64,000 nucleotides of DNA from Ficedula albicollis (Eukaryota > Chordata > Aves > Passeriformes > Muscicapidae). How positions within the stretch are numbered: position 1 is the first letter of the stretch; each line of letters opens with the position of its first letter. Of this stretch, positions 13,886 through 30,363 are shown piece by piece. A program made the translations under genes and the position numbers. The stretch spans positions 20,959,495 to 21,023,494 of the forward strand of contig NC_021681.1 in the NCBI RefSeq assembly GCF_000247815.1. Direction: 5' to 3'. Below the pieces are notes generated by a model. The model saw only the letters and a list, made by a program, of their open reading frames with translations. It was not told the DNA's origin and did not search any database.

Positions 13886-15589
13886 TGACAGAGGAGAACA
13901 AAATCCTGAACCACTTCTATGGTGCATGATGTGCAGAGAGCACAATGCAGAGAGCATTTACAACACTTCAGGATAGCCCTGCAAGTGGATTAGGAATTGC
14001 TGTTTCATGAAGTTCCCTGCTACTTCCTCTGTCAACCTCTTTTGCTTCTCTGCATTGTCCCTGTGCTCTGTCTAGCAGAGGGATCCATCTATCCACACAC
14101 AGCTCACACACAGGCACAAAAGCCCTGCAGCAGGCCAGGATGCCTTTTCCTCGTTGTGTACAAAAGCAGCCTTTTATTCACAGTGGCATTACAAAGCAAT
14201 CCAGCATTTAGTGCCTCTCTTCCCAGCCCTTTTGTCATTATAACTTCAGACATGCTGGCTGATGCTATCGGCTGTAAAGACCCCGTTCCCCAGGTTGTCT
14301 GTGTGCAGTTTATAAATCTGCTTTGGATTATATTGATTTACTAATTGACCAAAACACTGGATTATACACTCTGCTGGACACTTTACACATTAAACAAAGT
14401 AATTGATAAAGACAGCATGTTCTTTGGGCTGATTTTTCTAGGATTTGATCTTTTCTAGGAATGTACATTTCAAGTCAGTCCTTAATAGCAGAAAGAAATA
14501 AGAAAAGAAACAGGGAAAAACAGTCTTTGGAAGCTGTTATTTGCTACTGGAGGAAGGCTGGCAGAGGCAGCAGCAGGAGCAGGGGCTTGACTGGCAGCAG
14601 AGACCTGATCAATGCTTGCCATCATGCAATAAATGGAAATTGATTAGGTAACACCTTCAGCAGCCCAACAGAGTGCCTGCAAGGGTTCCCCAGGAAACTG
14701 AGGAGCAAGCACCTATCCATCAAATCCCTGGAAAGAGCAGTTTATCTTCCAACCCGTTGAATATACATCTGTTATTAATCAATAGCTGTTAGAATTTGTG
14801 TCCCCTCTCCTCCCATTTTTACACGAGCTGGCAACTTTCCTGTGACTGAAATAACCCAATTAATCTTCCGAACAGAAAGGCAACTTTTTTTTTTTTTTTG
14901 ACAGGCAGATGTTTGACAATTGATCTGAATGATGTGAGGAAAAGGAGAAGGAGTAAGATAAAGAAGAAAATAAAAGAAACAAAATAAAGAAGCACATGTG
15001 ATATCACAATCCAGTAAATAGTTCATTGCTCCACCTGCTGTTGGGCTCCTTTTCCTCTGCAAATAGCACGTTCTCCATGGCTAATGCCAAACACAAAAAC
15101 ATTGTACCCACAGAGAGCCTCGCCACACGAATCCACGTCATTAAAAAGGACTAAATGGCTTAAAAATGCACAAATCTGAAGGCAAGTCAGGAGACAGAAC
15201 ACTGATTTATGTCTTAAGCCTCTTTTCATTGGGATGTAGACATATAAAAGACAAATGAGCAAGGATTGCCACATGGGCTTAGATGCATCTTCGAGGGAGA
15301 TGCCTGTTGTCCAGAGAACAATAAAAAAATAATGCTACAAAAGAACACATTCTACAATGCAACTATTTCTTACCTGTATTTTAACAGTGATTGCTATTCC
15401 TACCAGAAGGCCACAATCAGTTAATTCTTAAACACTTTGTAAAGGAAAACCAAAACCAGTCTGACTTTGCTTTTCCTCTGAGCCCTTTGAGCCCTGTTTT
15501 GCAGCCCCTGAGTTCACCTGACACCTAACTGTGTGTCCCCAGGTGAGCCCTGCTGGCATCAGCACACTCTGACAATGCCTGATGTGAGC
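13886..15589. other. Noncoding stretch with a poly-T run
   Basis: A T run lies at about 14885-14899. A weak exon-like segment on the minus strand at 15374-15426 has a good donor (CAG/GTAAGA) and an open 17-codon frame, but its acceptor is poor. No gene recognised. Confidence 0.45.
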
Positions 15590-15712
15590 TTTCACCTGCA
15601 TGGGGGTCTGAACAACCTGCTCCAGTGGAATGTCCCTGACCAGGGAAGGGAGTTGGAATAAGATGATCTTCAAGCTCTTTCCAACCCAACTTAATCTGTG
15701 ATTCTGTGTGAC
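15590..15712 (+). mobile_element. CR1 LINE 3'-end fragment
   Basis: Contains 'ctgctccagtggaatgtccc', 'ggagttggaataagatgat' and 'ctttccaacccaactt', ending in 'tgtgattctgtgtg'. This is the order of the avian CR1 3' end, terminal octamer-like motif included, on the plus strand. 5'-truncated and moderately diverged. Confidence 0.85.
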
Positions 15713-17016
15713 CCAGTCCCAAGGACCACAGCAGCAAGAGGGAAGGGATCTGAGTCCCCAGGCAGGTGCTCCTCTCACCTGGTACCCACAGAGCCACCCA
15801 GCTCAGGATGCTCCCTCCAATCCACCAGCCAATTATCCTCCTGAAGCACTCTCAGAGATCAAACACATTCAATTCTCTTGGTCAGAGGTGTGGGTTTAAG
15901 TGAGCAAGAGCATTAATTTCAGTAGTCAAATTGCATGTTCCACTGCTGCTAATGAAATCTGCATTTCATTAACTTTTCTCTAAGCCACCCAAGAGTGAAT
16001 GTTTAAGTGGAAAAGAGCTGTGACTCAGGTTGGGGCACAAAGGTATTAATATAAATAGGTGATGTATTGTGAGATGCACTGTTTATGAATGTAATAGCTC
16101 TGCCACTCACAGCTGTTAAACTGTGGAAGGTCAAAAGGGCTCCTCTGAATTTTAGCAGTAAGAGAAGATCCTGAGTTTCATAAAGCATTTTAAATAATAA
16201 CACATCCTTTTATCCTATGATTGCTCTCCTTTAAATTATCCACAGGAATTTTTCTTTAAAAAAGCTATTCCCTTTGTACAATTAAGTGTATGAGCTGGAT
16301 ATCCTAACAGCAATACTCTCTGCCCATCAAATCTGTTGGGCTTCTCCTACCAACCAAAACCTCTCTGAGCTTCATACACATCCCACAATATCAGCAGTAC
16401 ACCGACATTAACACAAGCAGCACCACAGTTGCATCTTAAATCTGTCATTCCTGACTCCCCAAAGGCCTTGCAGTCCTGCCCTGCTCTACATTTAGCTCCA
16501 TCCTTTCAGCTTTCCTGCCAGTGATTCAGAGGCATGAGAACAGATTTAAAATCCCAGGACTGTAAGCAAATAAAAGCCCCATAAGACAGCAGGTTCATGA
16601 CCCTTAGATCTACAGTATCTCAGCTTTTGGCCTTTTGGTCATGGGTTTGATTCTAATCTCAGCCCCACACTCCAGATATTTGCATCACAAATCTTCAACA
16701 CGTGCCCACAATAACAATCACTCCACAAGAGCTTATTCCCAAACACTCCACTCTTGCATTCAAAGCACATGTTCCCCTGAATCCAGCTTCAGATTCCAAT
16801 TCATAAGGTGTGGTAAACAAGAGCCAACCTTGTTTGCAAACACTTAACATCTTCTGGACAATTGTCAGATTTCAGCTATGTCACTTACTATTAGCACAAG
16901 TTATTTGACTGTTTTTAAATATATCTTAGCAGTAAGAATAGCAGCCTTTAAATAAACAGATGAACAGATTATTCCAAGGAATGCATTGTATTTATTAATT
17001 CCACTCCAGAAAGACA
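15713..17016. other. Noncoding stretch; possible old SINE-like trace
   Basis: Near 16617-16670 the sequence carries 'ggccttttgg' and 'gggtttgattctaatc', loosely like a tRNA B-box/MIR core or a U2 snRNA fragment. The match is too short to call. The rest is unannotated AT-rich DNA. Confidence 0.35.
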
Positions 17017-17120
17017 ATTGCTTTTAATGCCTCCAAACCACCCTTATCAAGAGAGAAGGAGTTTATGCACTTTGTATTGCTTTTAATGCCTTATCAAGAG
17101 AGAAGGAGTTTATGCACTTT
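17017..17120. repeat. Imperfect two-copy tandem duplication, about 45-59 bp unit
   Basis: A segment from 17017 is repeated from 17076. The second copy lacks about 12 bases present in the middle of the first. Apart from that indel the copies look identical, both ending in 'gtttatgcacttt'. This shows the copies can differ by an indel as well as by substitutions. Confidence 0.85.
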
Positions 17121-18363
17121 AATCTAAAACTAACTAGCAGCCAATTTATACATCAAGAGCAGCCCTTTTTCAGTACATTACATTATACTGAAGCACAAAT
17201 TCAACTTTCCCAGTGCTTCAACCTTTCAAAAATACTATGGCTCCATCGAAAACGTTTTGTTAGAAAATACCACTTTTATAGCTAAGTGTGAAATGACACA
17301 GTTTCTGTCAAATCCTCTGAAATCCTGCCCACTGCCCATATTAGAAAGAAGTTCTTCCTCCAGTATTATGTTCTTATTTATAAGAACCACACAAAATACC
17401 ACACTGCTTTTCTATAGATCAGAAAGAAAGCTTCACTTTCTCACTGTAAGAAAGTTGCCTCACATTAGAGGTGTATTTCAGTGACATATACACTATTCAG
17501 CCAGCTGAATGCCCTGGACAAATGCATTAAGATCCATTGTACACTTATCACTGCATCAAAACCCTTGTAACTATAATCACTGTTATGAATTTCAGAAACT
17601 GAAATAATAGGCTGAGGGTTTTTTTCCCCCCAGAATTTGCTCCATTTGATAGCACCACAAAATTGTCTGTTGAATTTATTTATTTATTCTCTTTGTGATT
17701 AAAATCCACAATTAGTCTGCATTCTCTTAAAACTGTTTTTTCCATTTGTCACTATGATTATCATGTCTATGATTATGAGGATTTTTTTTTTTATTTCCCT
17801 TTTCTTTTACTGCCTACAAGCAAAAAATCTGCCTGATCCAAAGAATGTCAAAGACTTGAGGAGCTGAGACCTTCTACATGGGAAGAAAACCAAACCAGAC
17901 AGGAATCCAACACCTTGCTGCAGTTTTAGGAACTGCACACACAAGGAGGGATACACACCTCTGACACACTTTCTCCTCACTAGGGTAGCCCCTTGTCATC
18001 AGGCATGGAAAAAATTCCCTGTTCCATCCATCCTACACCCACATATTTTATATTTATCACCACAGTATAAGATCTCTCTGTCACACTTTCAGTGGTGGTG
18101 GGTTTGCTCCACCTGTTTTATTTCCTTGATCCAAGAAAGTAGATGAAAACCAGAGTATTAGTTTTAGTCATCATGTCTAAACTCCAATGTTTGGTCAACT
18201 CCTTCACTTCTCCCACTGACAGACTGCAAACAGATTTTAGGGCTGAAAAGAAAGCAAAAAAGGAAATTCTTATTTTAATCCAGTTCTTATGAAAAAAATT
18301 TACTGCCCATAGAGAGGAATATTTTTTTTAACATGTAAAATCATCCATTCTGTTTAATGGGTT
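17121..18363. other. Noncoding stretch, nothing recognised
   Basis: AT-rich with a T run near 17781-17791. No gene or element recognised. Confidence 0.5.
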
Positions 18364-18490
18364 AAAAGTGTGGTTTATGGATAGGCCCCAAATTTGTTTT
18401 AGATTGACAGCTATTAGTAGTCTGGACAAAAGTGTGGTTTATGGATAGGCTCCAAATCTGTTTTAGATTGACAGCTATTAGTAGTCTGGA
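18364..18490. repeat. Two-copy tandem duplication, 64-bp unit
   Basis: The unit starting at 18364 is repeated from 18428 with two substitutions and no spacer. Confidence 0.9.
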
Positions 18491-20023
18491 TATTCTTGGC
18501 ACAGACCAAGAACAAAATCACTTTTTCAATAAATCTTTGAGATTTCTTCTGAGAAATAATCACCACTCACCCCAAAGGTGGCAGACCTTATGCAGGTGTG
18601 TTTGCCATGAACTGACACCATTTATCCTCTCAGGAGACCTTGCTGGAGCTGCAGAACAACTAAAGGATCGTGGTAATTAAGAGATCTCCAGAAAGAAACT
18701 GAGAAATTCTGAACAGCAAAACAAGTGGGGGAAGCAGAGACTGCAAAGAAAGAAAACCATCAATGTTGAGGGAAGCCTAGAGAGAAGAAATCAATGTTCT
18801 CACTAGGAGAAGAGGGATGTCATGAAAGTAAATTCTCCAGATAAATGTGTTTTACAACAGAGAGCAAACAATAATATATTTATAAAGATGCATATTTTAT
18901 GACTACGTTTATCTCCCCACTCTGAAAATGCTGTTTGGAAGTGTGTGATACAAAGCAGAGAGACACAGGATGTAAATTTAAGTGCACATAATTAGCATCC
19001 ACCACCTAAAAAAACCCAAAACATGAGAGATGCAGGAAACTGGGTTTTGTTCCTTTATCTGCCTGTATTTTTAATAGAGTGTCCAAAGCCCTGCCCTCCA
19101 AGGGAAAGCTCTCAGCTTCTCCTCTTCTCACTTTTGGGAAAGTGAGGATGAAAATTGATGAGCTGCACGAAGCCCCACACTCATAACTTACTCCTTCTTA
19201 CATGGTCTCAAATCTCACTGTAAAAAGCAATTCTGACTGCAAGTAGCTTGAAGAGGCACAGAAAGTTAGTCAGGTGAAGTGGAAAACACCCTGGGAATGG
19301 ATGCAAGCAATGTCAGAGCAATGTAATTGTAGCTTTTATAAAATCTTTAAGAATCCCCTGGTCCAATTCCGATTTGAAAGTGTCTCCAAAATGAGATTTT
19401 GGTAATCACTGATCTAGAAGGAATGAAATGGAGGAGATTTCTGAGCTGGGACAAATAGATTTCATTCATCTGGACAGTCTATACTCAAAGACCAAATAAT
19501 TCTCCACAAAATGCCACCTGCCTAATTCAAAAATATATTTCTTCCTGTCTATGGAGATGCACTCTGCAGAATATTTTGTGCAGACCAGCAAACCCAAACT
19601 CCATGTAGTGCTGTCTATGCCTCATTTCCCAATAAAATGTTCATTTTTATTTATTCCAACCTTCTGAAATATTCGACAGACTCAACAAATAATGTCCTAC
19701 AGCACAAAGTCTTATTTTGAAGGTTAATTTACACAATTAAACACAAAACCTAACAGTCAAAGTGCTGCAAAAATATTACTCATTAAAATTATTCAAGTAA
19801 AGGCAATTGCAGGAGCTTCCATGGGGGGTGGGGGGTGAGGAGGGCAAAAACAAGTATCAAAAAACCACCAACTAACTAAATCCCCTAGAAAATTAGAAGC
19901 TGCATTTGTGTTTCCAACTGGAAATCAAAACTGTAAGAAGCCAAATAAAATCCTTCAACTGGTTTCTCATGGCTAATTGGCAAATACCATTATGGACTTA
20001 AAATGAAGAAACTCTGTACTTTC
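18491..20023. other. Noncoding stretch before the G tract
   Basis: No gene or recognised transposon. A G-rich patch lies at about 19824-19845. Confidence 0.5.
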
Positions 20024-24349
<4,326 letters not shown>

Positions 24350-24561
24350 GGCACTAACAGCCACCTGGAACAGAAAAGAAGCATTTTTCTCAATGCTTTG
24401 AAGAACACAATCCTTAATTTCTCATCAGCTCTGTTAATGTAGAGAGCCTGTCCAAAGGCACTAACAGCCACCTGGAACAGAAAATAAGCATTTTTCTCAA
24501 TGCTTTGAAGAACACAATCCTTAATTTCTCATCAGCTCTGTTAATGTAGAGAGCCTGTCCA
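24350..24561. repeat. Two-copy tandem duplication, 107-bp unit
   Basis: The unit starting at 24350 is repeated from 24457 with only one visible substitution and no spacer. The sequence upstream (24305-24350) is a polypurine patch that is not part of the repeat. Confidence 0.9.
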
Positions 24562-26524
24562 GCCTGCTATGAAGATTTCAAAATATCCCTGGTGCCTTTA
24601 GCATTCCCCTCCAGCATCAACTCTGCACCTCTATTTTTGTTCTAATGCACTGGACAGAGCCTGGTAATCCAAACAATTCAGAAGGACCAGCCAAAATCTG
24701 CCTGCCCTGCTCCCAGCATGGCAGAACCCAGAGCTCTGCACGTCCCTTAGTTGATAAAATATTGACGTTTCCACACCCAAAATTTGCAATGCACTTGGGA
24801 GTTTCTGCAGCTATTGCAGAGGTAGAAAAAGAACCTGCCAACAACAAACAATTTTTATTCATTTTACTGACTTCATATAGGTACATATGTTATCAAATTG
24901 GGTCAGGAATCTTAAACTCTGATCAATGCTTTCAGAAGTTTTCTACATAATAAATAGTTTAGTGCCAAGTAGTAAAACAAGTATTTTAGAGGATTTTTAG
25001 ACAGTTATTACTGGGATTGTCAGGAGAATATACCTCTATTTTCAGAGTGTGCATATTTCCCTTTGCTTTGAGAAAAAGAGGATCATTAACATTTAAATTG
25101 AAGTAAATGAGACCAATTTCTACTCTGAAGGGCCTGCAAAGCAGGAAACATGATCCAGCATCCAGCAAACCGGCAAATCAAGTCTGTTATCAGCACCTCT
25201 TGAATAAAACTCTGTGCAATGTTGTGTACCCAGCAAGCAACACTCTTCTCAAGAGAGGCACAGCCCATAGTGACCTTTGAACAGCCAAGTAGGTGTTAGA
25301 ATAAAAACAGCCTTGAGAGGCTAGGGTTTGTAGTAACTTCACATTTACAAGGTGTATGTCAGCACTGGCTGTGTTTTAGTAGTTCCCTGCATTGTTAAAA
25401 ATAACACGGAGCAGTTCACTCCTTACAGTACTTACAGAACCTGAAATAATCTTGAACCCGACAAGAAGCACGACTCAAGAGGAAAATCTGGAAGAGGGTG
25501 AAAAAAGGGTTTTCATTTTCGCAGACTCCAAAGTGCAGCATCCTGGGAGTCCGAGCAGTGTGGGATCCTGCAGGGACACGTGGAGCAGGGCTAACGTGAG
25601 AACAGATCCATGACATCCCTGCTAGGATCCAGGTGTGTCACCTGAGGCTCAGATGCAGACAAAAATCCTCTCAGTTACACACCTGTCCTTCCCACAGACA
25701 GGTGCCACTCGGCTGCAGCTCAGTGGAGCTCCAGCACTTTAATATATGGTGCCACATTAGCTCTGAGCTGCAACTGCAAGTTGAGTCCCTATGGAATAAT
25801 CTCTTCTGTGAGCACTTTCAAAGAGTGCCTTGGGTAGGATTAGCTTCTGTCTCTGAACAGGAGAAGAGAACAAAAATATTTTGCCTGGGAAAGGGACTGC
25901 AAAAGAGATTTGTTTGTTATTCTTGCTCTTGGAATCTTCCCATTTGTAATTTACACTTTTATTACTGTATCAAAACATGGAAGATAAAAGTTGAATGCCA
26001 GCTGCAGCCAGGTTCATAATGAATAACACTTCAGAGCCCTAATGAGTGTTTAATGCTCCCCTAATGCAGGCAGTGTACAACAATAATCTCTATAATAAGG
26101 TTATAAAGCTTCTTTGACAAAGTCCCCCCTCTCTTCCCTCCCTCCAACAGCCAGGATGGCTCAAAAGTTAGGAAGGAAAGGACACACCAACATTCCTACC
26201 AGACATTTTAAAAAAGTACTTCAAACTTCAAATAGTGCTCGGGATCTGCTAAGGAAAAAAATGGAAAAAAAAATGGAAGACTAAGACTGCAATATGCTTT
26301 CATATTTTTTACACCCTGATATTGCCAAGAGCAAGATTAAACTGCAAGAAATAATGACAAGCTAAGGTTTTGCCATTCGTGTGATATGTGCAACAATGGA
26401 AACAGCAAAGGAGTCATTTTTCATCCTATTGTCTAAGACTTAGTTAAGAGGGTAAAACCACACAGGTGAAAACACTCAAATTTCTTTCTTCATTCCTGGT
26501 GTGACAGCCAGAGAGATCTGCACA
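24562..26524. other. Noncoding stretch, nothing recognised
   Basis: A mildly GC-rich patch lies at about 25.53-25.75 kb. No gene recognised. Confidence 0.5.
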
Positions 26525-26655
26525 AGCCTGGATGGGGATGGAGGGAAGGGTCCAAGGCCAGGCTGTCTGGGGGAAGGTGTCCCTGCCCATGGCAGGGGTG
26601 GAACTGGATGAGCTTTAAGGTCCCTTCCAACCCAAACCTGTCCACGGCTCTGTGC
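26525..26655 (+). mobile_element. CR1 LINE 3'-end fragment
   Basis: A clear CR1 tail on the plus strand: 'ggtccaaggccaggctgtct', 'ggtgtccctgcccatggcag', then 'gatgagctttaaggtccc' and 'ttccaacccaaacctg'. The least ambiguous CR1 of the window together with the next. 5'-truncated; no coding part remains. Confidence 0.95.
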
Positions 26656-27150
26656 TCATCTGAATGCTACAATCTCTTCTCCCCCAAGTATTAAATTTTG
26701 AAAAATAAACCAGCCAAATAAAGATTAGCAGCTCTTAATATTTTTTCCCTTGTTGTATTGAACTTTGAAACTTCAGGCTATTCCAAATATTTATAGTCCA
26801 CCATGTTTCACAGCTATAAGAAAGAGCAAATGCCATGAAATCACACAGATACATTAGTTATCATCTAATTTTCTTCTTTTTCTCCACATTCATTAAGTCT
26901 TTCATTCTTTACCAGAAATGCATAAAGGATGGGAATCCTTAATCCAGGGAAAAAAAAAAAAGTTGTTTCTTTCAGAATTTTAATTGTATTTTACAAGATT
27001 AATGACCAATTTTTGTTTTAAATTTGGGTTTAATTACTGTATTGGATGAAGACTGAATCATCCCTCTAACTTCTGTACAGTCTCTGGGCTTCTATCAAAA
27101 GAAATTAAATAATTTAACACATTTTTTTTTAATGCATGAACCATTATTAA
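26656..27150. other. AT-rich spacer between two opposed CR1 tails
   Basis: About 500 bp of AT-rich sequence with A and T runs (26948-26959, 27123-27130). No gene. Confidence 0.6.
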
Positions 27151-27254
27151 TCATAGAATCATGGAATTGTAGAATGGTTTGGGTTGGAAGGGATGTTAGA
27201 GACCATCTAGCTCCAACCCCCTGCCATGGGCAGGGACACCTTCCACTGGATCAG
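27151..27254 (-). mobile_element. CR1 LINE 3'-end fragment
   Basis: Begins with 'tcatagaatcatggaattgt', then 'gaatggtttgggttggaag' and 'ccccctgccatgggcaggga'. This is the reverse complement of the CR1 tail including its terminal repeat motif. It lies in the opposite orientation to the copy at 26525-26655. Confidence 0.95.
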
Positions 27255-30019
27255 TTCTTTGGCAATGTAAGCACAGGAAGGAAATTAAGAATACAGCATT
27301 TCACTGTTGATCTTTTGTCTCATATTTAATACCCACAAACTACTATTTCTGCAAGTAGGAAGTCCTTACCAAAGGAAGTGTCCAACTCCCAGCTGGGCTT
27401 TTTCAGATCTAGCTGCAAATCTCATTTTTGCAGTTAACCATGCAGAGCCTTCCAGCTCAACTCAGAACCCTCTGTCAGGGGCAGTGAATGGAAACCAGCA
27501 GCAGTACAAAACCAGGCATTTCTGTAAACACTTACTACCAAAATAAACACATTTCTGCTGCTTACTGGTAGACAGCAGGACGAGGGCAGCATTCTAAGCC
27601 AGGCAGAAAACGGGGGGGGCTCCTAGGTAATGCCCCATTACAGATCTGGGCAGACTGAAGGTTTTGGGATGCCAGTCATTGTGTTTCTGAGCAGGGATGA
27701 CATCCCCAGTGCACTGAGCCCATCATTTCCAGGTCTTTCCATACCCTGTGAGCCCTCACACTGCTACCCTGATGCTCCTGACAGATTCCTGCTGATCTAC
27801 TAGCAGTTTACTCGCCCTGATTAAATGCAAGGCAGCCAGACAGCAACGCAAATTAGTAAGCAGGAAGAAATCATTAGAAATTTGATTCATTATGGGAAAG
27901 AAAAAAATAATTTTGAATAGGACGAATAAAGTAGTTAAAAACACATTTTCACTATGTCTTAATTTCAGTTAATTATGAAAAGACTGAATGTCTAAGAATA
28001 TTAGGTTTTGATTGGAGAAAGGGAAACTTTAATAAAGGGTAAAGGCAACATCTGCAGGTTGTTGAGCTTTTTTTCAAAAAGACTGACCTTATTAAGAAAA
28101 AAGTGCATTCATATTCATATGGAAGTTAAAATCTGCCTTTAATGCTTTAGGACTAAAAGCTAATGGGCACAAAGCTGAGTATACAAAATACAGTAATTAA
28201 ACAGTTATAATTATACATAAAATGACAAATATGATAACATGTTTAATAACACGATATGGACACACTGTCACAATGGCCTTAGTAACTCAACCATAGGCTA
28301 TTCTAAATTATTTCTCTTTGGACTCCTTCTCCCTCACCACCCAACAGCTCTGCAGAGCTCCAGCATCACTGACTGCAGCTGAAAACACCAGTTACTCTTG
28401 CATGAAATTGAACTTTATGAAGAATAGGAAGTTACTGATGATCTCCAAATTCAGAAGCATAATAGAAATGCTTATCTTGATACTTGGCATAATTTTAACA
28501 TTTATACACTAGTAATTTAAAATGGCTGCAATGCCTCATGGTTACGGGGTTTACAAACGATAACTGAACAACCCAGGAACATTTAAAATTCTGCTTTTTC
28601 AAATGGGCTCTCTCAGCATTCTGCTCCTATTCTGCTCCATGGAATATAGGATTTTAATTTTCTCCTATTACGTTAAGCAATCATGCCTCTATCAGTTTTG
28701 CATCTTCACAAGAGATGTGCATATTCAAAGACCTAAATGTTCACTTCCCAAAACAAATAGCAAAGTCAAACCAAGACACAACAGAAAATATGGCAAATTA
28801 TAACTTTTAGCCCATATATGCCATAAAATAAAAGAAAATAAGATAAACTGGTTGCTATAAACAGCCTGTCAAACAGAAGCATTCCAACAGGATAAACATG
28901 ACTTTTTTTAAATATATACAATCAACTGTAACTTGCTTTTTTCAAATGAATGTTTCACTCCTAAATTTTGTATTTAATAATGTATTTCAGGATCAAAACA
29001 GTCAATTTTTTTAAATTATTCCTTTTTTTTTGCTTGTTTCCCTGGAAAGCCAGACATGGGTCAGTGGTGGATTGGAAACTCCCTATTCCAATTCTGAATG
29101 AGAAATACAAACAAGATAAAGTGAATCCAATGAAATGCAGACAATTTTACTGCAGTCTTTAAGAGGAAGAATTCAAATTGACTATGAATGTCAGAACAAA
29201 CTTGCTAAATAGATTTAGCAAAAAATTATAAACATGTCTTTTTCTGCTTATAATGCCTGTAATCTGCTGAAGTATTTTACTGCAAGTCAGGAAAAGTTTT
29301 AAAGTTTGGGTTCAGTTCAAACCCTCATTCTCAAAGATTTGTGTTTGCTTATCATCTAAGAATTTCCATAAAGGAAAACAAGATGACCATCACAAAATTT
29401 CAGTGTGCTCTTTCACATCTGGCCAGAAATAATTTAAAGCCACCAGCTGGGTTTCATCGCCTCCACTTAGGGCCTGTCTGCACTCAGAGGCAGCGAGGAT
29501 GAAATGCCTGAACACAGCCAGAGCCCCACAGCCAAAAAAAAAACAAAAAGGAAAACAACACAAACTCCACTTTTTAAAAAGTTTTGAAGACAGATTTGAT
29601 TTGGACTGAACTCAATTACTCAGACTTTACCAGAGTTGTGCTGCAAACTGAGGTTGCTGCATTTTTAAAACCCTGACAAATATCTATATACATGAGCCTG
29701 CTTCATCAGCAATTTTGTTTCTTTTCCTAGGATGCTGAACTCTGCTGAAAGAAGCCTCATTCCAAGACTTCAGCATATAGAAAACTCCAATTCAGTTGCT
29801 CCCAAGGCAGTTTATTTACTAAAGATTGGTACAAAATTAAACAATAAATTAAATCTGAGTACAAGTTCACAACTGGGTTTAAACAAACATCTGTCTCTCA
29901 GACAACAGAAAATCACTTGATGTTTTTTAAAAAACATCTCTTTCAAAATATGAAGGAGATTTTTCTTTCCTGCATCTTTTAGCTTTGCTGTAATTGCTAT
30001 ACAAGATGCAATCCAGTTT
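27255..30019. other. Noncoding stretch, nothing recognised
   Basis: AT-rich, only short frames, no recognised element. Confidence 0.5.
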
Positions 30020-30218
30020 AAATGACTGCAGCTGACACCAAACTCGGGGGAAGAAAAAAAGGAACAATCCAAGTTTCTTAAACCCCAAATGACTGCAGCT
30101 GAACCAAACTCGAGGGGAAAAAAAAAGGAACAATCCAAGTTTCTTAAACCCTAAATGACTGCAGCTGACACCAAACTCGGGGGAAGAAAAAAAGGAACAA
30201 TCCAAGTTTCTTAAACCC
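30020..30218. repeat. Three-copy tandem repeat, 66-67-bp unit
   Basis: Copies start at 30020, 30087 and 30153. Each has an 'aaatgactgcagctga' start, a G run and an A run, and a shared end in 'tttcttaaaccc'. The middle copy differs from the outer two by a short deletion and a changed G/A tract; the first and third are nearly identical. It abuts another tandem duplication exactly at 30218. Confidence 0.9.
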
Positions 30219-30363
30219 AACAGTTGACAAACAGACAAAATCCAGGTTTTACTGGACCTTATCCTCCTTATCCTCACTCATTTGGAGCACCAACAGCTGA
30301 CAAACAGACAAAATCCAGGTTTTACTGGACCTTATCCTCCTTATCCTCACTCATTTGGAGCAC
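30218..30363. repeat. Two-copy tandem duplication, 73-bp unit
   Basis: The unit at 30218-30290 is repeated at 30291-30363 with one substitution. It begins exactly where the preceding three-copy array ends, although the two units are unrelated. Confidence 0.9.

Noticed and set aside
16617..16670. Resemblance to U2 snRNA ('ggccttttgg') or a tRNA B-box
   Set aside because: Only about ten bases match well; no full RNA gene can be drawn.
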